From contig NZ_CP096270.1 of the NCBI RefSeq assembly GCF_023204835.1, positions 1,240,001-1,304,000 of the forward strand: 64,000 nt of DNA, in the 5' to 3' direction. This DNA comes from Salinarchaeum laminariae. Its GTDB lineage: Archaea > Halobacteriota > Halobacteria > Halobacteriales > Salinarchaeaceae. The notes below the pieces were generated by a model, which worked only from the letters and a program-made list of their open reading frames with translations, ran no database searches and was not told where the DNA came from. The position numbers and the translations under genes are program-made. This document shows positions 43,846-53,205 of the stretch, in pieces. Each line of letters starts with the position of its first letter. Positions within the stretch are counted from its first letter, which is position 1.

Positions 43846-44751
43846 TCAGTCCCATCCGGGGGTCTCTGGGGCGCCGCGGTCCTCCTCGACCCGATCGCCG
43901 AGCGTGGGATCTGCCTCGCCACCGGCCAGCTCCTCCCACTCCTCGATCGCGTCGCTCACCCAGGACGACTGGTCGTCGAACGCCACACCTGCCCGCTCGC
44001 GCCAGCCCTCGCTCACGGCCAACGTCCCGGGTGCCGACGCTGCGGCAGTGGTGACGAACGACCGCCGGTCGTCTCTGGTCCCCTCCCCGTCCGCGATCCG
44101 CTCGATCGTTCCCGCGAGCGCCCCGGGATCCGGGTGTGCGAACAGTTTCGCACCCAGAGCCTGCGGGCCGAGCCCCACGCCGGGTGGATCGCTCGGTGGC
44201 TCGTCGTCGAGCAGCCGCTCGCCCCCGCCGGACGCTTCGACGCGCTCGCATTCGGTCTGCTGATCGAGGAGGAGATTGAATCCCGGATAGGCCGCGCAGG
44301 CGTTGGGATACAGTTCGGTGTCGTGGATCCGGCACTGGAGCGTGTCGGGATCGAGGAACGTGCAGGTCGGAAGCCACGCCGGGTCCTCGCGACCGGCCGG
44401 TGCGACGGGCTTGGGTGGTTTCCGGAGGCCGACGTAGAACACCGGCCGGCCGTTTACGCCAGCGAGCCGATAGCCGTCGATCTCGATCGGGGCGGTGGGT
44501 TCGTTCGTCGATTCGGCCGCGGCCGCGTCGGCCTCCTCCTCTTCCTCTGGCAGCGTCCAGAGCCGGGGCCTGAGCGCGTCGCCGTGGCCGGCGTCGAGCA
44601 TCGCCCGGATCTCGTCACGTTCGAGGGGCACGAAGTTCGTCGCGTCGTCGAGTGGTTGCCGGTCGCCGGTCTGCTCGGCCTCCTCGACGTCGGGCGCGAG
44701 CGCGTGCCAGTCGATGCAGCAACCGGCACAGCCCTCGCAGTCCACGCGCAT
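43846..44751 (-). CDS. YkgJ-family cysteine cluster protein
   Basis: A 301-residue protein starting MRVDCEGCAGCCIDW, with further cysteines at CTFLDPDTLQCRIHDTELYPNACAAYPGF: the CxxCxxCC ... C ... C pattern of YkgJ/DUF3109-type proteins, which bind zinc or an Fe-S cluster. About half of the chain is Asp/Glu-rich and helical. The role of the family is not established; some are linked to flagellar or methyl-transfer contexts. The ATG at 44751 places the cysteines at the N-terminus, as is usual; a frame to 44826 also exists. TATA-like CTTTTGAC lies about 25-30 nt ahead. Confidence 0.85.
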   Translation of the reverse strand: MRVDCEGCAGCCIDWHALAPDVEEAEQTGDRQPLDDATNFVPLERDEIRAMLDAGHGDALRPRLWTLPEEEEEADAAAAESTNEPTAPIEIDGYRLAGVNGRPVFYVGLRKPPKPVAPAGREDPAWLPTCTFLDPDTLQCRIHDTELYPNACAAYPGFNLLLDQQTECERVEASGGGERLLDDEPPSDPPGVGLGPQALGAKLFAHPDPGALAGTIERIADGEGTRDDRRSFVTTAAASAPGTLAVSEGWRERAGVAFDDQSSWVSDAIEEWEELAGGEADPTLGDRVEEDRGAPETPGWD

Positions 44752-44880
44752 GGGGTAAGGTACGTGCTCGGTGGTCAAAAGGCTCGGCACGGTCGGCGGT
44801 CGCAAATCACGACGACTGCGTCGCAAACGAGGGGCAGGTACGTAGCAGGAAATAGTATCACTGTACGTCTATATAGTTCT

Positions 44881-44964
44881 CCAGATCGCTCGAATCTGGG
44901 GTATATGGGGATTGTGGGGGGCGTAGCGCCCTGGATAACTATTATAAACTGTCTTACTATTAAC
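44881..44964 (+). promoter_or_regulatory. Promoter region of the pst operon
   Basis: Inverted repeat CCAGAT-N7-ATCTGG at 44881-44899; TATA candidates TATTATAAA (44940-44948) and CTATTAAC (44957-44964). The second lies 18-25 nt ahead of the ATG at 44982, the leaderless position. The inverted repeat, about 60 nt upstream of the second TATA, is a candidate phosphate-response site. Confidence 0.5.
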
Positions 44965-44981
44965 CGGGCTGTTCTCTGGTG

Positions 44982-46136
44982 ATGGCACGCGAGTCAGCGT
45001 CCGAATCCGACCTCGTATCGCGACGAAAGATCCTTCTGGGCACCGGCGCTGCCGGCGCGGCGATGCTGGCTGGCTGTTCGAGCGGCGATGGCAATGGCGA
45101 CGGTGACGGTAGCGGCGACGGCGGCGACGGTGACGGTGGACAGGGCCAGGGCAACACCGACGGGGGCTCCTCGGAGAGCATGGACACGAGCGTGCTGACC
45201 GCGGACGGCTCCTCGACGGTCTACCCCATCACGAACACCGGCGGCAGCTACTGGAACTCGAACCCCGAGGCGGGCGACGGGGACTACTGGCCCACCGAGT
45301 GGGCAGACGAGTACGGCACCGACATGCGGCTCGCGGACTACTTCGCACAGCTGTACGGCTACGAGCCGACTGGTGAGCGATCGAGCCCGCCGTTCCGCGC
45401 GTCCATAGCGCTCTCCCACTCCGGGACGGGCATCGAGGGCGTCATGGAGGAGCGCGTCGACATCGGCGACTCCTCGGCGTCCGCCGAGGCCGAACTCGCG
45501 GGCAGCGGCAACGAGGATCAGCTCGACAGCTTCGTCGACCACGTCGTCGGCGTCGACGGCCAGCCGATCGTCGTCTCCTCGGAGATCGCCGACGCAGGCC
45601 TCGAGTCGATCACGATCGAGGAGCTCCGAGGCATCTACCGCCAGGAGATCACCAACTGGAGCGAGGTCGGCGGCCCCGACCGAGACATTCTCGCGCTCGG
45701 CCGCGCCGATGGCTCCGGTACGGACACCGCGTTCCGCGCGAACGTCTACGGCGACCCCGAGGCCTCTATCAGCCCGGATCAGCGGTTCGGACAGAACCAG
45801 CAGCTCAAGCAGGCGGTCGGCCAGGCCGACAACGCGATCGCGTACATCGCGCTCGCGTTCGTCGACGCCGAGGGCGACACGCCCCCGATCGGGCTCGAGA
45901 TCGACGGCACGATGTACGAGTACGGCAAGAACCTCGGCGCCCAGGAGTACCCCCTTTCGCGTGACCTCCACGCCTACACCTGGAAGGACACCTCCCGGAA
46001 GGAGGCCTGCTTCATCAACTTCCTGTTGAGTGACTTCGGCCAGGAGCGGTTCGTCGCCGGGAACAACTACTTCCAGCTTCCGGAGGACCGCCTCGAGGCC
46101 CAGCGCGAGAAGGTCGCCGCCTCGAACTACGAGTAA
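44982..46136 (+). CDS. pstS: Phosphate ABC importer binding protein, Tat lipoprotein
   Basis: A 384-residue surface protein: Tat motif RRKIL at 14-18, lipobox ending at Cys32 (LAGC), Gly/Asp tether. ADGSSTVYPIT is the phosphate-loop segment of PstS proteins, with SHSGTGIEGVMEERVDIGDSSA following and IYRQEITNWSEVGGPDRDI plus GRADGSGTDTAFRANV further on, all diagnostic. It captures phosphate for PstCA. An adjacent GTG one codon upstream is possible. The gap to pstC is 187 nt without a gene. Confidence 0.95.
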   Translation: MARESASESDLVSRRKILLGTGAAGAAMLAGCSSGDGNGDGDGSGDGGDGDGGQGQGNTDGGSSESMDTSVLTADGSSTVYPITNTGGSYWNSNPEAGDGDYWPTEWADEYGTDMRLADYFAQLYGYEPTGERSSPPFRASIALSHSGTGIEGVMEERVDIGDSSASAEAELAGSGNEDQLDSFVDHVVGVDGQPIVVSSEIADAGLESITIEELRGIYRQEITNWSEVGGPDRDILALGRADGSGTDTAFRANVYGDPEASISPDQRFGQNQQLKQAVGQADNAIAYIALAFVDAEGDTPPIGLEIDGTMYEYGKNLGAQEYPLSRDLHAYTWKDTSRKEACFINFLLSDFGQERFVAGNNYFQLPEDRLEAQREKVAASNYE

Positions 46137-46323
46137 GCGACCGTCAGCGGACGCTGACCGCGAGGACGGCGATACCAGTCGAACCGACCGGGATCGCCCC
46201 GAACTCCCCACTTGAACTCTCACTGACGGTCCGGAACTGCTCCCAAGGCCGACACTGATCAACAGATCACCACCCGATGACCACAGATCCCGACCACCGT
46301 CGACGACAGTCGTTGAGCCATCC

Positions 46324-47397
46324 ATGACCGACCTACAGTATCGTATTCGCGACTACCGCCAGCGCACGGCGCCCGGTGCGATCGCGATCCACGTGCTCGG
46401 CGCCGCGCTCTTCGTCGCGGCTGCCGGGCTGTTCTGGCGTGGCAGCGGGCTGTTCGGCGTTCCGCTGCTCGGCATGGTCGGACTCACGGCCGTCGGCTGG
46501 CGCACCCACCAGGGAGAGACAGCGAGGGGCCTGACGCTGCTGGCCGCGGCGTTGACCGTCTCGGTCATGCTCCTCATCGTTGGCTATCTACTCGTGCACG
46601 CTCGCGACGCCTTCGAGCACATGGGCGTCGAGCTGCTCTGGATGTTGGAGGGGCCCTTCTGGGAGCCGCCCAGCCCCGAGGGCAACTACTCGCTGACGCC
46701 GCTGCTCGTCGGGACGGCGCTGACGACCGTGATCGCGACGATGGTCGCGGCGCCGATCGGCATCGCCGGTGCGGTGTTCCTCAGCGAGATGGCCCCCGAA
46801 CGGGTTCGCGTCGTGGTCAAGCCCGGCGTCGAACTGCTCGCCGGCATCCCCTCGATCACGTACGGGTTCGTCGGACTGGTGCTCGTCAACCAGTACTTCT
46901 ACGCGCAGTTCCAGACGCCGACGATCGCCTCCTACTTCGCGGCCGGTCTGATGATCGGGCTGATGTCGCTGCCGACGGTCGTCAGCGTCGCGGAGGACGC
47001 GCTCTCGGCGGTACCCGAGTCGATGAAGAGCGGCTCGCTGGCGATGGGGTCGACGGAGTGGCAGACCACCAAGAGCGTCACCATCCCCGCGGCCTTCTCC
47101 GGCGTCTCGGCCGCCGTCATGCTCGGCGTCGGCCGGGCCATGGGCGAGACGATGGCGGCGACGGTGATGCTCTCCCACAGCAAAGGGATTCCCGTCCCGT
47201 TCTTCGACGTCTTCTCCCGCTACGGCGAGACGCTGACGACAGTGATCGCACAGGAGGCGCCCAACGCCACCGGGGGGATGCACGAGAGCGCCCTCTTCGC
47301 GGCGGGCGTCGTCCTGTTCGTCTCGGTGATGTCGTTGAGTATCGGTGCGCAGTACGTCGAGTGGCGGATGTACCGCAAGCTGGGTGGTGAATCGTGA
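46324..47397 (+). CDS. pstC: Phosphate ABC transporter permease PstC
   Basis: A 357-residue permease. An N-terminal pair of helices (about 20-60) precedes the core. EGPFWEPPSPEGNYSLTPLLVGTALTTVIATMVAAPIGIAGAVFLSEMAP and IPSITYGFVGLVLVNQYF are PstC marks; MGSTEWQTTKSVTIPAAFSGVSAAVMLGVGRAMGETMAATVM is the EAA loop and next helix. Its TGA overlaps the GTG start of pstA. Confidence 0.95.
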   Translation: MTDLQYRIRDYRQRTAPGAIAIHVLGAALFVAAAGLFWRGSGLFGVPLLGMVGLTAVGWRTHQGETARGLTLLAAALTVSVMLLIVGYLLVHARDAFEHMGVELLWMLEGPFWEPPSPEGNYSLTPLLVGTALTTVIATMVAAPIGIAGAVFLSEMAPERVRVVVKPGVELLAGIPSITYGFVGLVLVNQYFYAQFQTPTIASYFAAGLMIGLMSLPTVVSVAEDALSAVPESMKSGSLAMGSTEWQTTKSVTIPAAFSGVSAAVMLGVGRAMGETMAATVMLSHSKGIPVPFFDVFSRYGETLTTVIAQEAPNATGGMHESALFAAGVVLFVSVMSLSIGAQYVEWRMYRKLGGES

Positions 47398-49085
47398 GCA
47401 CCATCGACGACACCGGCGTCGTCGCCGGCGTGGCGCGGCTCCGGAACGCGACGACGCTCCCGACGATGGCGCTGTCCCTGCTGACGGTGCTGATGGGCTG
47501 GCTGGTTCTCTTCCAGCAGGTCGGCGAGACCAACGAGTATCTCGGGCTGCCGATCGTCGAGCTGTTCGCAATCTCCGTGCTCGTCCAGGGCCTCGCGATC
47601 GGCGGGCTCGGCGTCGCGAGCTACGTCGGCGCGCTCCAGTCGACATCCGACCGCACCGCGGGCCTGTTCACCGGTGCATTCGTCGGGAGCCTCTGGGCCG
47701 TCGTCACGGCCGTGCTCGTCACGGTAGTTGCGGGGCTTCGTATGGTCTACTGGCCGGGGAGTTCCGTCTGGATCTTCTCCGGAATCCCGGTTCCCCTGGG
47801 CATCCTACTGTCCCTGCTCGGGGGCGTCGTCGGGTTCCTCGCGGTGGTGCTTCCCCGCGAGGATCTCGGCGCCACGCTCCCAGTGTCCGCCCTGCTCGTC
47901 CCGCTCGGCATGTTCGCGCTCGTCGGTCCGCTCACAGTGCCCTGGACCTATGAGCCCGGCTGGACGACCGTCGTCTTCCCGGGCAGCGAGGTGTTACCGT
48001 TCGCCTTCTTCGTCACCTCCCTGCTGGGCTGCTGGACGCTCGCCAAGATCAGCGAGGGGTTCGGCGCGACAGGCCGCCAGCGCGGCGCGTACTATCTCAT
48101 CGGCGTGTCGGTCGCAGCGACGCTGGGCGTCCTCGGGATGCTCGTCTACTTCATCGTCGACAAAGGGTTCGCGACGCTCTCGACCGGCGCGTCGTTCGAT
48201 GGGTGGGGCGGTCGACTCGTCCTCCCTGTCGTCGACTGGGCCGTTCCCTGGTTCGACGCCAACCTTCCGTTCGTCTTCAATCAGCCGGGCGGCCTGTTCG
48301 TCGACGTTCCCGGCGTCTGGCCCGCGATTCTCGGCACCATCTGGCTGGTGATCGGAGCACTGGTGGTCGCCGTCCCCCTCGGGATCGGCGCCGCGATCTT
48401 CCTGACGGAGTACGTCGAACGCGGTCGGATCACGCAGCTCGTCGAGGTCGTCACCAACGGGCTCTGGAGCACGCCGAGCATCGTCTTCGGTCTCTTCGGT
48501 ATGGCGTTTCTCATGCCGCGACTCAGCAACGGAGGCCGATCGATGATCGTCGCACAGCTCGTTCTCGGGTTCATGTTGCTCCCGCTCGTGTTGATCACCA
48601 GTCGGGAGGCGATCATCTCCGTACCCGACGAGTACCGCGACGCCTCCGCAGCACTCGGCGTCTCCCGGTGGAAGACGGTTCGAAGCGTCGTGCTCCCGGC
48701 GGCGATGCCCGGCGTCATCACCGGCGTGATTCTCGGCGTCGGCCGGATCGCCGGTGAGACGGCACCGCTCCTGCTGGTCTTCGGCGGCCAGCCGTATCCG
48801 TCGACCAAGTCGCCGGTCAGCGGCGGCAAGGGGATTCTGGAATCGTTCTCCTTCAGCCTGCAGCCGCCGTTCATCACGAACTCGGCACTCACCGAGCGCG
48901 GAACGGCGCTCCCCTTCCAGCTCTACACCTCGATCACGGCGGGCAGCTCGCCCAAGCCAGAGGTGTTCTCTCTATCCGAGTTCGGCTGGGGGACGGCGCT
49001 GGTCCTCTTGCTGGTCGTGATGGGCTTTTTCGCCATCGGCGTCGCGAGCCGGCTCTACTTCCGGCGGAAACTGAACTACGAGTGA
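47394..49085 (+). CDS. pstA: Phosphate ABC transporter permease PstA, long form
   Basis: A 563-residue permease, nearly twice the bacterial length of about 280-300. The C-terminal half (from about 300) is the normal PstA: VVAVPLGIGAAIFLTEYVERGRITQLVEVVTNGLWSTPSIVFGLFGMAFLMPRL, and LGVSRWKTVRSVVLPAAMPGVITGVILGVGRIAGETAPLLL as EAA loop. The N-terminal half adds about seven extra hydrophobic segments of no known role. GTG start at 47394 overlaps the pstC stop. pstB starts 21 nt after the stop. Confidence 0.93.
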   Translation: MSTIDDTGVVAGVARLRNATTLPTMALSLLTVLMGWLVLFQQVGETNEYLGLPIVELFAISVLVQGLAIGGLGVASYVGALQSTSDRTAGLFTGAFVGSLWAVVTAVLVTVVAGLRMVYWPGSSVWIFSGIPVPLGILLSLLGGVVGFLAVVLPREDLGATLPVSALLVPLGMFALVGPLTVPWTYEPGWTTVVFPGSEVLPFAFFVTSLLGCWTLAKISEGFGATGRQRGAYYLIGVSVAATLGVLGMLVYFIVDKGFATLSTGASFDGWGGRLVLPVVDWAVPWFDANLPFVFNQPGGLFVDVPGVWPAILGTIWLVIGALVVAVPLGIGAAIFLTEYVERGRITQLVEVVTNGLWSTPSIVFGLFGMAFLMPRLSNGGRSMIVAQLVLGFMLLPLVLITSREAIISVPDEYRDASAALGVSRWKTVRSVVLPAAMPGVITGVILGVGRIAGETAPLLLVFGGQPYPSTKSPVSGGKGILESFSFSLQPPFITNSALTERGTALPFQLYTSITAGSSPKPEVFSLSEFGWGTALVLLLVVMGFFAIGVASRLYFRRKLNYE

Positions 49086-49106
49086 TCGAATCCGAGGCTA
49101 CCATCC

Positions 49107-50051
49107 ATGAGTGAAGCAAACACGACGCAGACCGAGGACGCATCGCAGCGAACGACCGACGACGCTGGCGGCGCGATCGGCGGATCCGCCGGCCGAACGA
49201 CGACCGGCGAGTCCGAGGAGCGCATCGAGGACCACTGGCGCAACTACGAGTTCGCCGGCGAGCCAAAACTCTCCGTCGAGGATCTCGACGTCTACTACGG
49301 CGAGGAGCAGGCGCTCCAGAGCGTCTCGATGGAGATCCCCGAGGAGAGCGTCACCGCGCTCATCGGCCCCTCCGGCTGTGGGAAATCGACGTATCTGCGG
49401 TGTCTCAACCGCATGAACGACCGGATCAAGAGCGCCCGCGTCGACGGCTCGGTCCAGCTGGAGGGCGAGGAGCTCTATCAGGACGGCGTCGACCTCGTCG
49501 AGCTGCGCCGGCGCATCGGGATGGTGTTTCAGTCGCCGAACCCGTTCCCGAAGTCGATCCGTGACAACGTCTCCTACGGCCCGCGCAAACACGGCGACAT
49601 CTCGACGGGGCTGCTCCCGAAGCTGCTCGGCCGCGACGACACCGAGCAGCGCGAGGAGCTCGTCGAGCGCTGCCTGCGACAGGCCGCGCTCTGGGAGGAG
49701 GTTCAGGATCGCCTCGACGACAACGCGCTCGGCCTCTCCGGCGGGCAACAACAGCGCCTCTGCATCGCCCGCTGTCTGGCCGTCGATCCCGACGTCATCC
49801 TGATGGACGAGCCCGCGAGCGCACTCGACCCGATCGCGACCGCGAAAATCGAGGACCTCATCGAGGAGCTCGCAGAGGAGTACACGGTCGTCGTCGTGAC
49901 GCACAACATGCAACAGGCCGCGCGCATCTCCGACCAGACCGCCGTCTTTCTCACCGGTGGCGAACTCGTCGAGTACGGCGAGACCGACCAGGTGTTCGAG
50001 GACCCGGAGAGCCAGCGCGTCGAGGACTACATCTCCGGCAAGTTCGGGTGA
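49107..50051 (+). CDS. pstB: Phosphate ABC transporter ATPase PstB
   Basis: A 314-residue ATPase. A polar N-terminal tail of about 50 residues is followed by the PstB core: Walker [20 protein letters not shown] (the CLNRMND is specific for PstB), Q-loop [13 protein letters not shown], signature [13 protein letters not shown], Walker [16 protein letters not shown], switch [14 protein letters not shown]. It powers PstCA. phoU follows 7 nt after its stop. Confidence 0.97.
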   Translation: MSEANTTQTEDASQRTTDDAGGAIGGSAGRTTTGESEERIEDHWRNYEFAGEPKLSVEDLDVYYGEEQALQSVSMEIPEESVTALIGPSGCGKSTYLRCLNRMNDRIKSARVDGSVQLEGEELYQDGVDLVELRRRIGMVFQSPNPFPKSIRDNVSYGPRKHGDISTGLLPKLLGRDDTEQREELVERCLRQAALWEEVQDRLDDNALGLSGGQQQRLCIARCLAVDPDVILMDEPASALDPIATAKIEDLIEELAEEYTVVVVTHNMQQAARISDQTAVFLTGGELVEYGETDQVFEDPESQRVEDYISGKFG

Positions 50052-50058
50052 TCTCGCG

Positions 50059-50823
50059 GTGCCCCGCGAGTCATTCCAGAATCAGCTGGACGACCTCCGT
50101 CAGGACGTCGTCGGGATGGGCGATCACGTACTGGCCCAGCTCGACGACGCGCTGACCGCGCTGGAGACAGCCGACGCCGACCTCGCGAGCGACGTCGTCG
50201 ACGGCGACGCGGCGGTCAACGAACGATACCTCGATCTCGAAGCCCGCTGCGTGGATCTGTTCGCGCTCCAGCAGCCCGTCGCCAGCGATCTCCGGTTCGT
50301 CGCCGCCGCGTTCAAGATCTGCACCGATCTCGAGCGCGTCGGCGACCTCGCGACGAACCTCGGCCAGTACGCGCTGGCCGCCGGCGACGCCGACCGACCG
50401 CTGCTCGCCGCGACTGCGGCGGCGTCCGGCGACCTCGAAACGGCCAGTCTGGACGCGGCGCCGGCCAGCGTCATCGAGATCGGTCGGGACGCGCAGGCGA
50501 TGCTCGGCGACGCGCTCCGCGCGTTCGAGACCGAGGACGCCGATGCCTGCCTCGAGATCGGCCAGCGCGACGACGAACTCGACGTGCTCTGTCAACACGC
50601 CGGCGAGGACGTCGTCCGGCAGCTGCTCGCGACTGGCTCCGATCTCGAGGGATCGGGCACCACCGACGACGCGGCGACGGAGTGGGACGTCGAACACGCG
50701 CTCGACGACGTCTCCCGGGTGCTGCTCACGATCCGCGATCTCGAACGCATCGGCGACCACGCCGTCAACGTCGCCGGGCGGACCTACTACGCGGCCGAAC
50801 ACGACCCGACGCTGATCGTCTGA
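50059..50823 (+). CDS. phoU: PhoU phosphate signalling regulator
   Basis: A 254-residue PhoU from a GTG at 50059 (VPRESFQNQLDDLRQDVVGMGDHVLAQLDDAL), made of two three-helix bundles with the metal-binding signature twice: DLRFVAAAFKICTDLERVGDLATN near 75-100 and VSRVLLTIRDLERIGDHAVNVA near 215-236. PhoU links the Pst importer to phosphate regulation and holds it closed when phosphate is plentiful. The GTG lies just after the pstB stop; the open frame extends upstream, but there it lies in another frame of pstB. Confidence 0.95.
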   Translation: MPRESFQNQLDDLRQDVVGMGDHVLAQLDDALTALETADADLASDVVDGDAAVNERYLDLEARCVDLFALQQPVASDLRFVAAAFKICTDLERVGDLATNLGQYALAAGDADRPLLAATAAASGDLETASLDAAPASVIEIGRDAQAMLGDALRAFETEDADACLEIGQRDDELDVLCQHAGEDVVRQLLATGSDLEGSGTTDDAATEWDVEHALDDVSRVLLTIRDLERIGDHAVNVAGRTYYAAEHDPTLIV

Positions 50824-50865
50824 TGGCGCACCATCTCCACCGATGACCCTCCACCCACATCTCCC

Positions 50866-52155
50866 ATGACTCGAGAAACGCGCAAGATCCAGAAGGTCGG
50901 CGGCTCGACGTTCAGCGTCTCGCTCCCGAAGTCCTGGGCGGAGTCTCAGGGACTCGCTGCGGGCTCCGCCGTCACCGTCGCTGCCCATCCAGACGACGTG
51001 CTCGTCGTCGAACCGGGCGATGACGACGCCGCTGCCGAGCGAACCGTTCGCGTCGATCACGAGGATCCAGCACGTCTCGAATCGGCGGTCCGTGCCGCCT
51101 ACGCAGCCGGGCTCGACGCGCTCGAAATCGAGGCGGTGGACGCACTCACGCGGACCCAGCGCCGAGCCGTCGGCCAGGTCACCGACGAACTGCCCGGTAG
51201 CGCCGTCGTCGAGGAGCGCGAGGACCGGATGGTCGTCCGCGTCCTCCTCGACGGCGCGCAGGTCTCGATCGAGCAGTCCGTCCGCCAGCTCGCGTTCGTT
51301 ACGATGGCGATGCACCGCGAGGCGATCGCACCGATCGCCGATCCGGCAGCGACCGGGGTGGCTCCTGACACGAACGACGCCGAAGACGCGTCGAGTGGAA
51401 CGCCCGAGCCGGCGGATCGACACGCCGAGGCCGATCGCCTGTTCGCGCTGGTCGAACGACAGTTCCAGCGCGGACTCTCCATGCTCGCGACGCCGGAGGG
51501 AGTCGATGCCACTCGCCAGGAGCTGGCCGACTGTCGCGCGATCGCCAGAGAGCTCCAGCGGATCGCAGCCGACGCCCGTCGGATCGGCGACCTCGCCGCG
51601 AGCGCGACGTCGCCGGCCCACGGCTCCGAGGAGCCCTCCACGCTGTCCTGGCTGGAGGGTCGCCCGGCGTTCGCCGACTGCACTGAACTCGCCGATCTCG
51701 GCGAGCGCGCCTGCGACGTCGTCGAGACTGCGACCGCGGCGGTCGCGGGCGACGCCGATCCGGCAGCGGCGCCCGCGGCGATCGAACGCGGCGTCGAACT
51801 CCGCGAGGCCCTCGGCGACGCCGACCTGGATCGCCTCACCACCGAGTGGCCGATCTCCCGTGTCCAGGCGCTCGAACACTGCCGACGGACCGCCGATCAC
51901 GGCGTCGCGATCGCACGGATCGGTCTCCGGGGATCGATCCGCCGCGACGAACGCTCCGCGTCGCCAGCGAACGCGGCGACATCTATGGATCGCTCCCAGG
52001 ACCTCCTCGACGCGACGACGCCCGCCGGGCATCCGGAAACGGACGAGTCGGCCGCCTCCGATCCCTGCGAGGCGATCGATGCGGTCGACGGCGAGCACGC
52101 AGAGGGATCGGTCGAGACGGTCCCACCAGAAACGGCCCCCGACGGAGACAGCTGA
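50866..52155 (+). CDS. AbrB-type DNA-binding domain fused to PhoU domain
   Basis: A 429-residue regulator. Residues 1-50 form a SpoVT/AbrB swapped-hairpin domain (RKIQKVGGSTFSVSLPKSWAESQGLAAGSAVTVAAHPDDVLVVEP), common in archaeal transcription factors and antitoxins. Then come an alpha/beta linker and, from about 140, helical PhoU-like repeats (QLAFVTMAMHREAIA; RIAADARRIGDLAASA; RRTADHGVAIARIG). The C-terminus is a disordered acidic tail. It is the last gene of the pst cluster (43 nt after phoU) and probably represses it or another phosphate gene set in response to PhoU-type signals. Confidence 0.88.
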   Translation: MTRETRKIQKVGGSTFSVSLPKSWAESQGLAAGSAVTVAAHPDDVLVVEPGDDDAAAERTVRVDHEDPARLESAVRAAYAAGLDALEIEAVDALTRTQRRAVGQVTDELPGSAVVEEREDRMVVRVLLDGAQVSIEQSVRQLAFVTMAMHREAIAPIADPAATGVAPDTNDAEDASSGTPEPADRHAEADRLFALVERQFQRGLSMLATPEGVDATRQELADCRAIARELQRIAADARRIGDLAASATSPAHGSEEPSTLSWLEGRPAFADCTELADLGERACDVVETATAAVAGDADPAAAPAAIERGVELREALGDADLDRLTTEWPISRVQALEHCRRTADHGVAIARIGLRGSIRRDERSASPANAATSMDRSQDLLDATTPAGHPETDESAASDPCEAIDAVDGEHAEGSVETVPPETAPDGDS

Positions 52156-52298
52156 TCGGCGCGATCCTCCAGGTCGGTCGTCACCATCGGTCCGATCCGC
52201 CCGTTTTGGCCCGACCAGTCCGCTTCGGCCCGCCAGTTCACCGCCGCTCCATTTCGCCCCGACCGTTCCGGTTCGGTCCGCCACTTCTTCGAGCGCTT

Positions 52299-53027
52299 CT
52301 ACTGGCGCCGATTCCGCGTCTCGACCAGCTCCCCGAACGCTTCTGCCGACCGCTCGGCCTGTGTCGCTGGATCCGCGTCGTCGCGAAGCCGCCGCTTCAC
52401 GGTCCGGAGCGCCGAGGAATCGACGCTCGCCAGCTCGACCGCGACGTCGAGGAGTGCGTCTCGCTGGTCGGAATCGCCAGCGTCCTCGACGATCCGCGAA
52501 ACGAGGCCGATTCGGCGGGCCGCCGCGGCGTCGATTACTCTGCCGGAGCACGCGAGGTCCATCGCGTCGCCGAGCCCGCAGATCTCCCGGAGACGGACGG
52601 TCCCGCCCCAGGCGCCGAACAGGCCGAGATCGACGCCCGGCTCTGCCATCGTGGCCGCCGGCGTGGCGACCCGGAGATCGCAGGCGAGCGCGAGTTCGAG
52701 CCCGCCGCCGCGGGCGGCGCCGTCGATTCCGGCCACGACGACCGGGTCGGCAGTCTCGATCGTCCGCGCGACCCGTTGGCCGTGTCGGGCGAAGGCCTCG
52801 GCAGCGTCCCGATCCTGGAGCCCCTCGACCACGTCGAGATCGGCGCCGGCACAGAACGCGTCGCCGGCGCCGCGCAGCAGTATGACTGGTTCGGTGGCGT
52901 CAGCGATCGCATCCGCAAGCTGGTCGAGCCCGTCGGGCGTGAGGGCGTTCCGTCGCTCCGGCCGGTCGAACGTGACGGTGCGGATGGTGGCGCCGGCGTC
53001 GGTAGTTCGCGTTTCCGTTCGGATCAT
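52299..53027 (-). CDS. Enoyl-CoA hydratase/isomerase-family protein
   Basis: A 242-residue crotonase-fold enzyme. ILLRGAGDAFCAGADLDVVEGL is the oxyanion-hole segment and GIDGAARGGGLELALACDLRVA its partner; GLFGAWGGTVRLREICGLGDAMDLACSGRVIDAAAARRIGLVSRIV completes the family. The substrate is not decided by sequence; catalytic Glu residues of true hydratases appear partly replaced near LGLFGAWGG. It is on the strand opposite the phosphate genes, and 143 nt separates them. There is a 178-nt spacer to the next gene. Confidence 0.92.
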   Translation of the reverse strand: MIRTETRTTDAGATIRTVTFDRPERRNALTPDGLDQLADAIADATEPVILLRGAGDAFCAGADLDVVEGLQDRDAAEAFARHGQRVARTIETADPVVVAGIDGAARGGGLELALACDLRVATPAATMAEPGVDLGLFGAWGGTVRLREICGLGDAMDLACSGRVIDAAAARRIGLVSRIVEDAGDSDQRDALLDVAVELASVDSSALRTVKRRLRDDADPATQAERSAEAFGELVETRNRRQ

Positions 53028-53205
53028 GGGGTCACTCGCGTCGGTGCCGGCTTGGGTGTTGTCCTGGGCGGGGTCCGTTCGGAATCCTACCTCGACTCGG
53101 CCTGGCTCAGCCCGATCTGCCTCGGTCAGAATCCTCCCGAAGCGCTCTGATCGCCCGGCGCGTGTCGTGAGTCTTTACGGTCGGCCACCCAAACGGGCAT
53201 ACGAA

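Noticed and set aside
52156..52298. Imperfect CCGxTTyGGCCCG repeats after the AbrB-PhoU gene
   Set aside because: Too short and degenerate to call a repeat element; likely composition of a GC-rich 3' region.
50071..52551. 826-codon open frame antisense to phoU and the AbrB-PhoU gene
   Set aside because: Arg/Gly-rich shadow of high-GC genes, crossing two well-supported genes; no domains.
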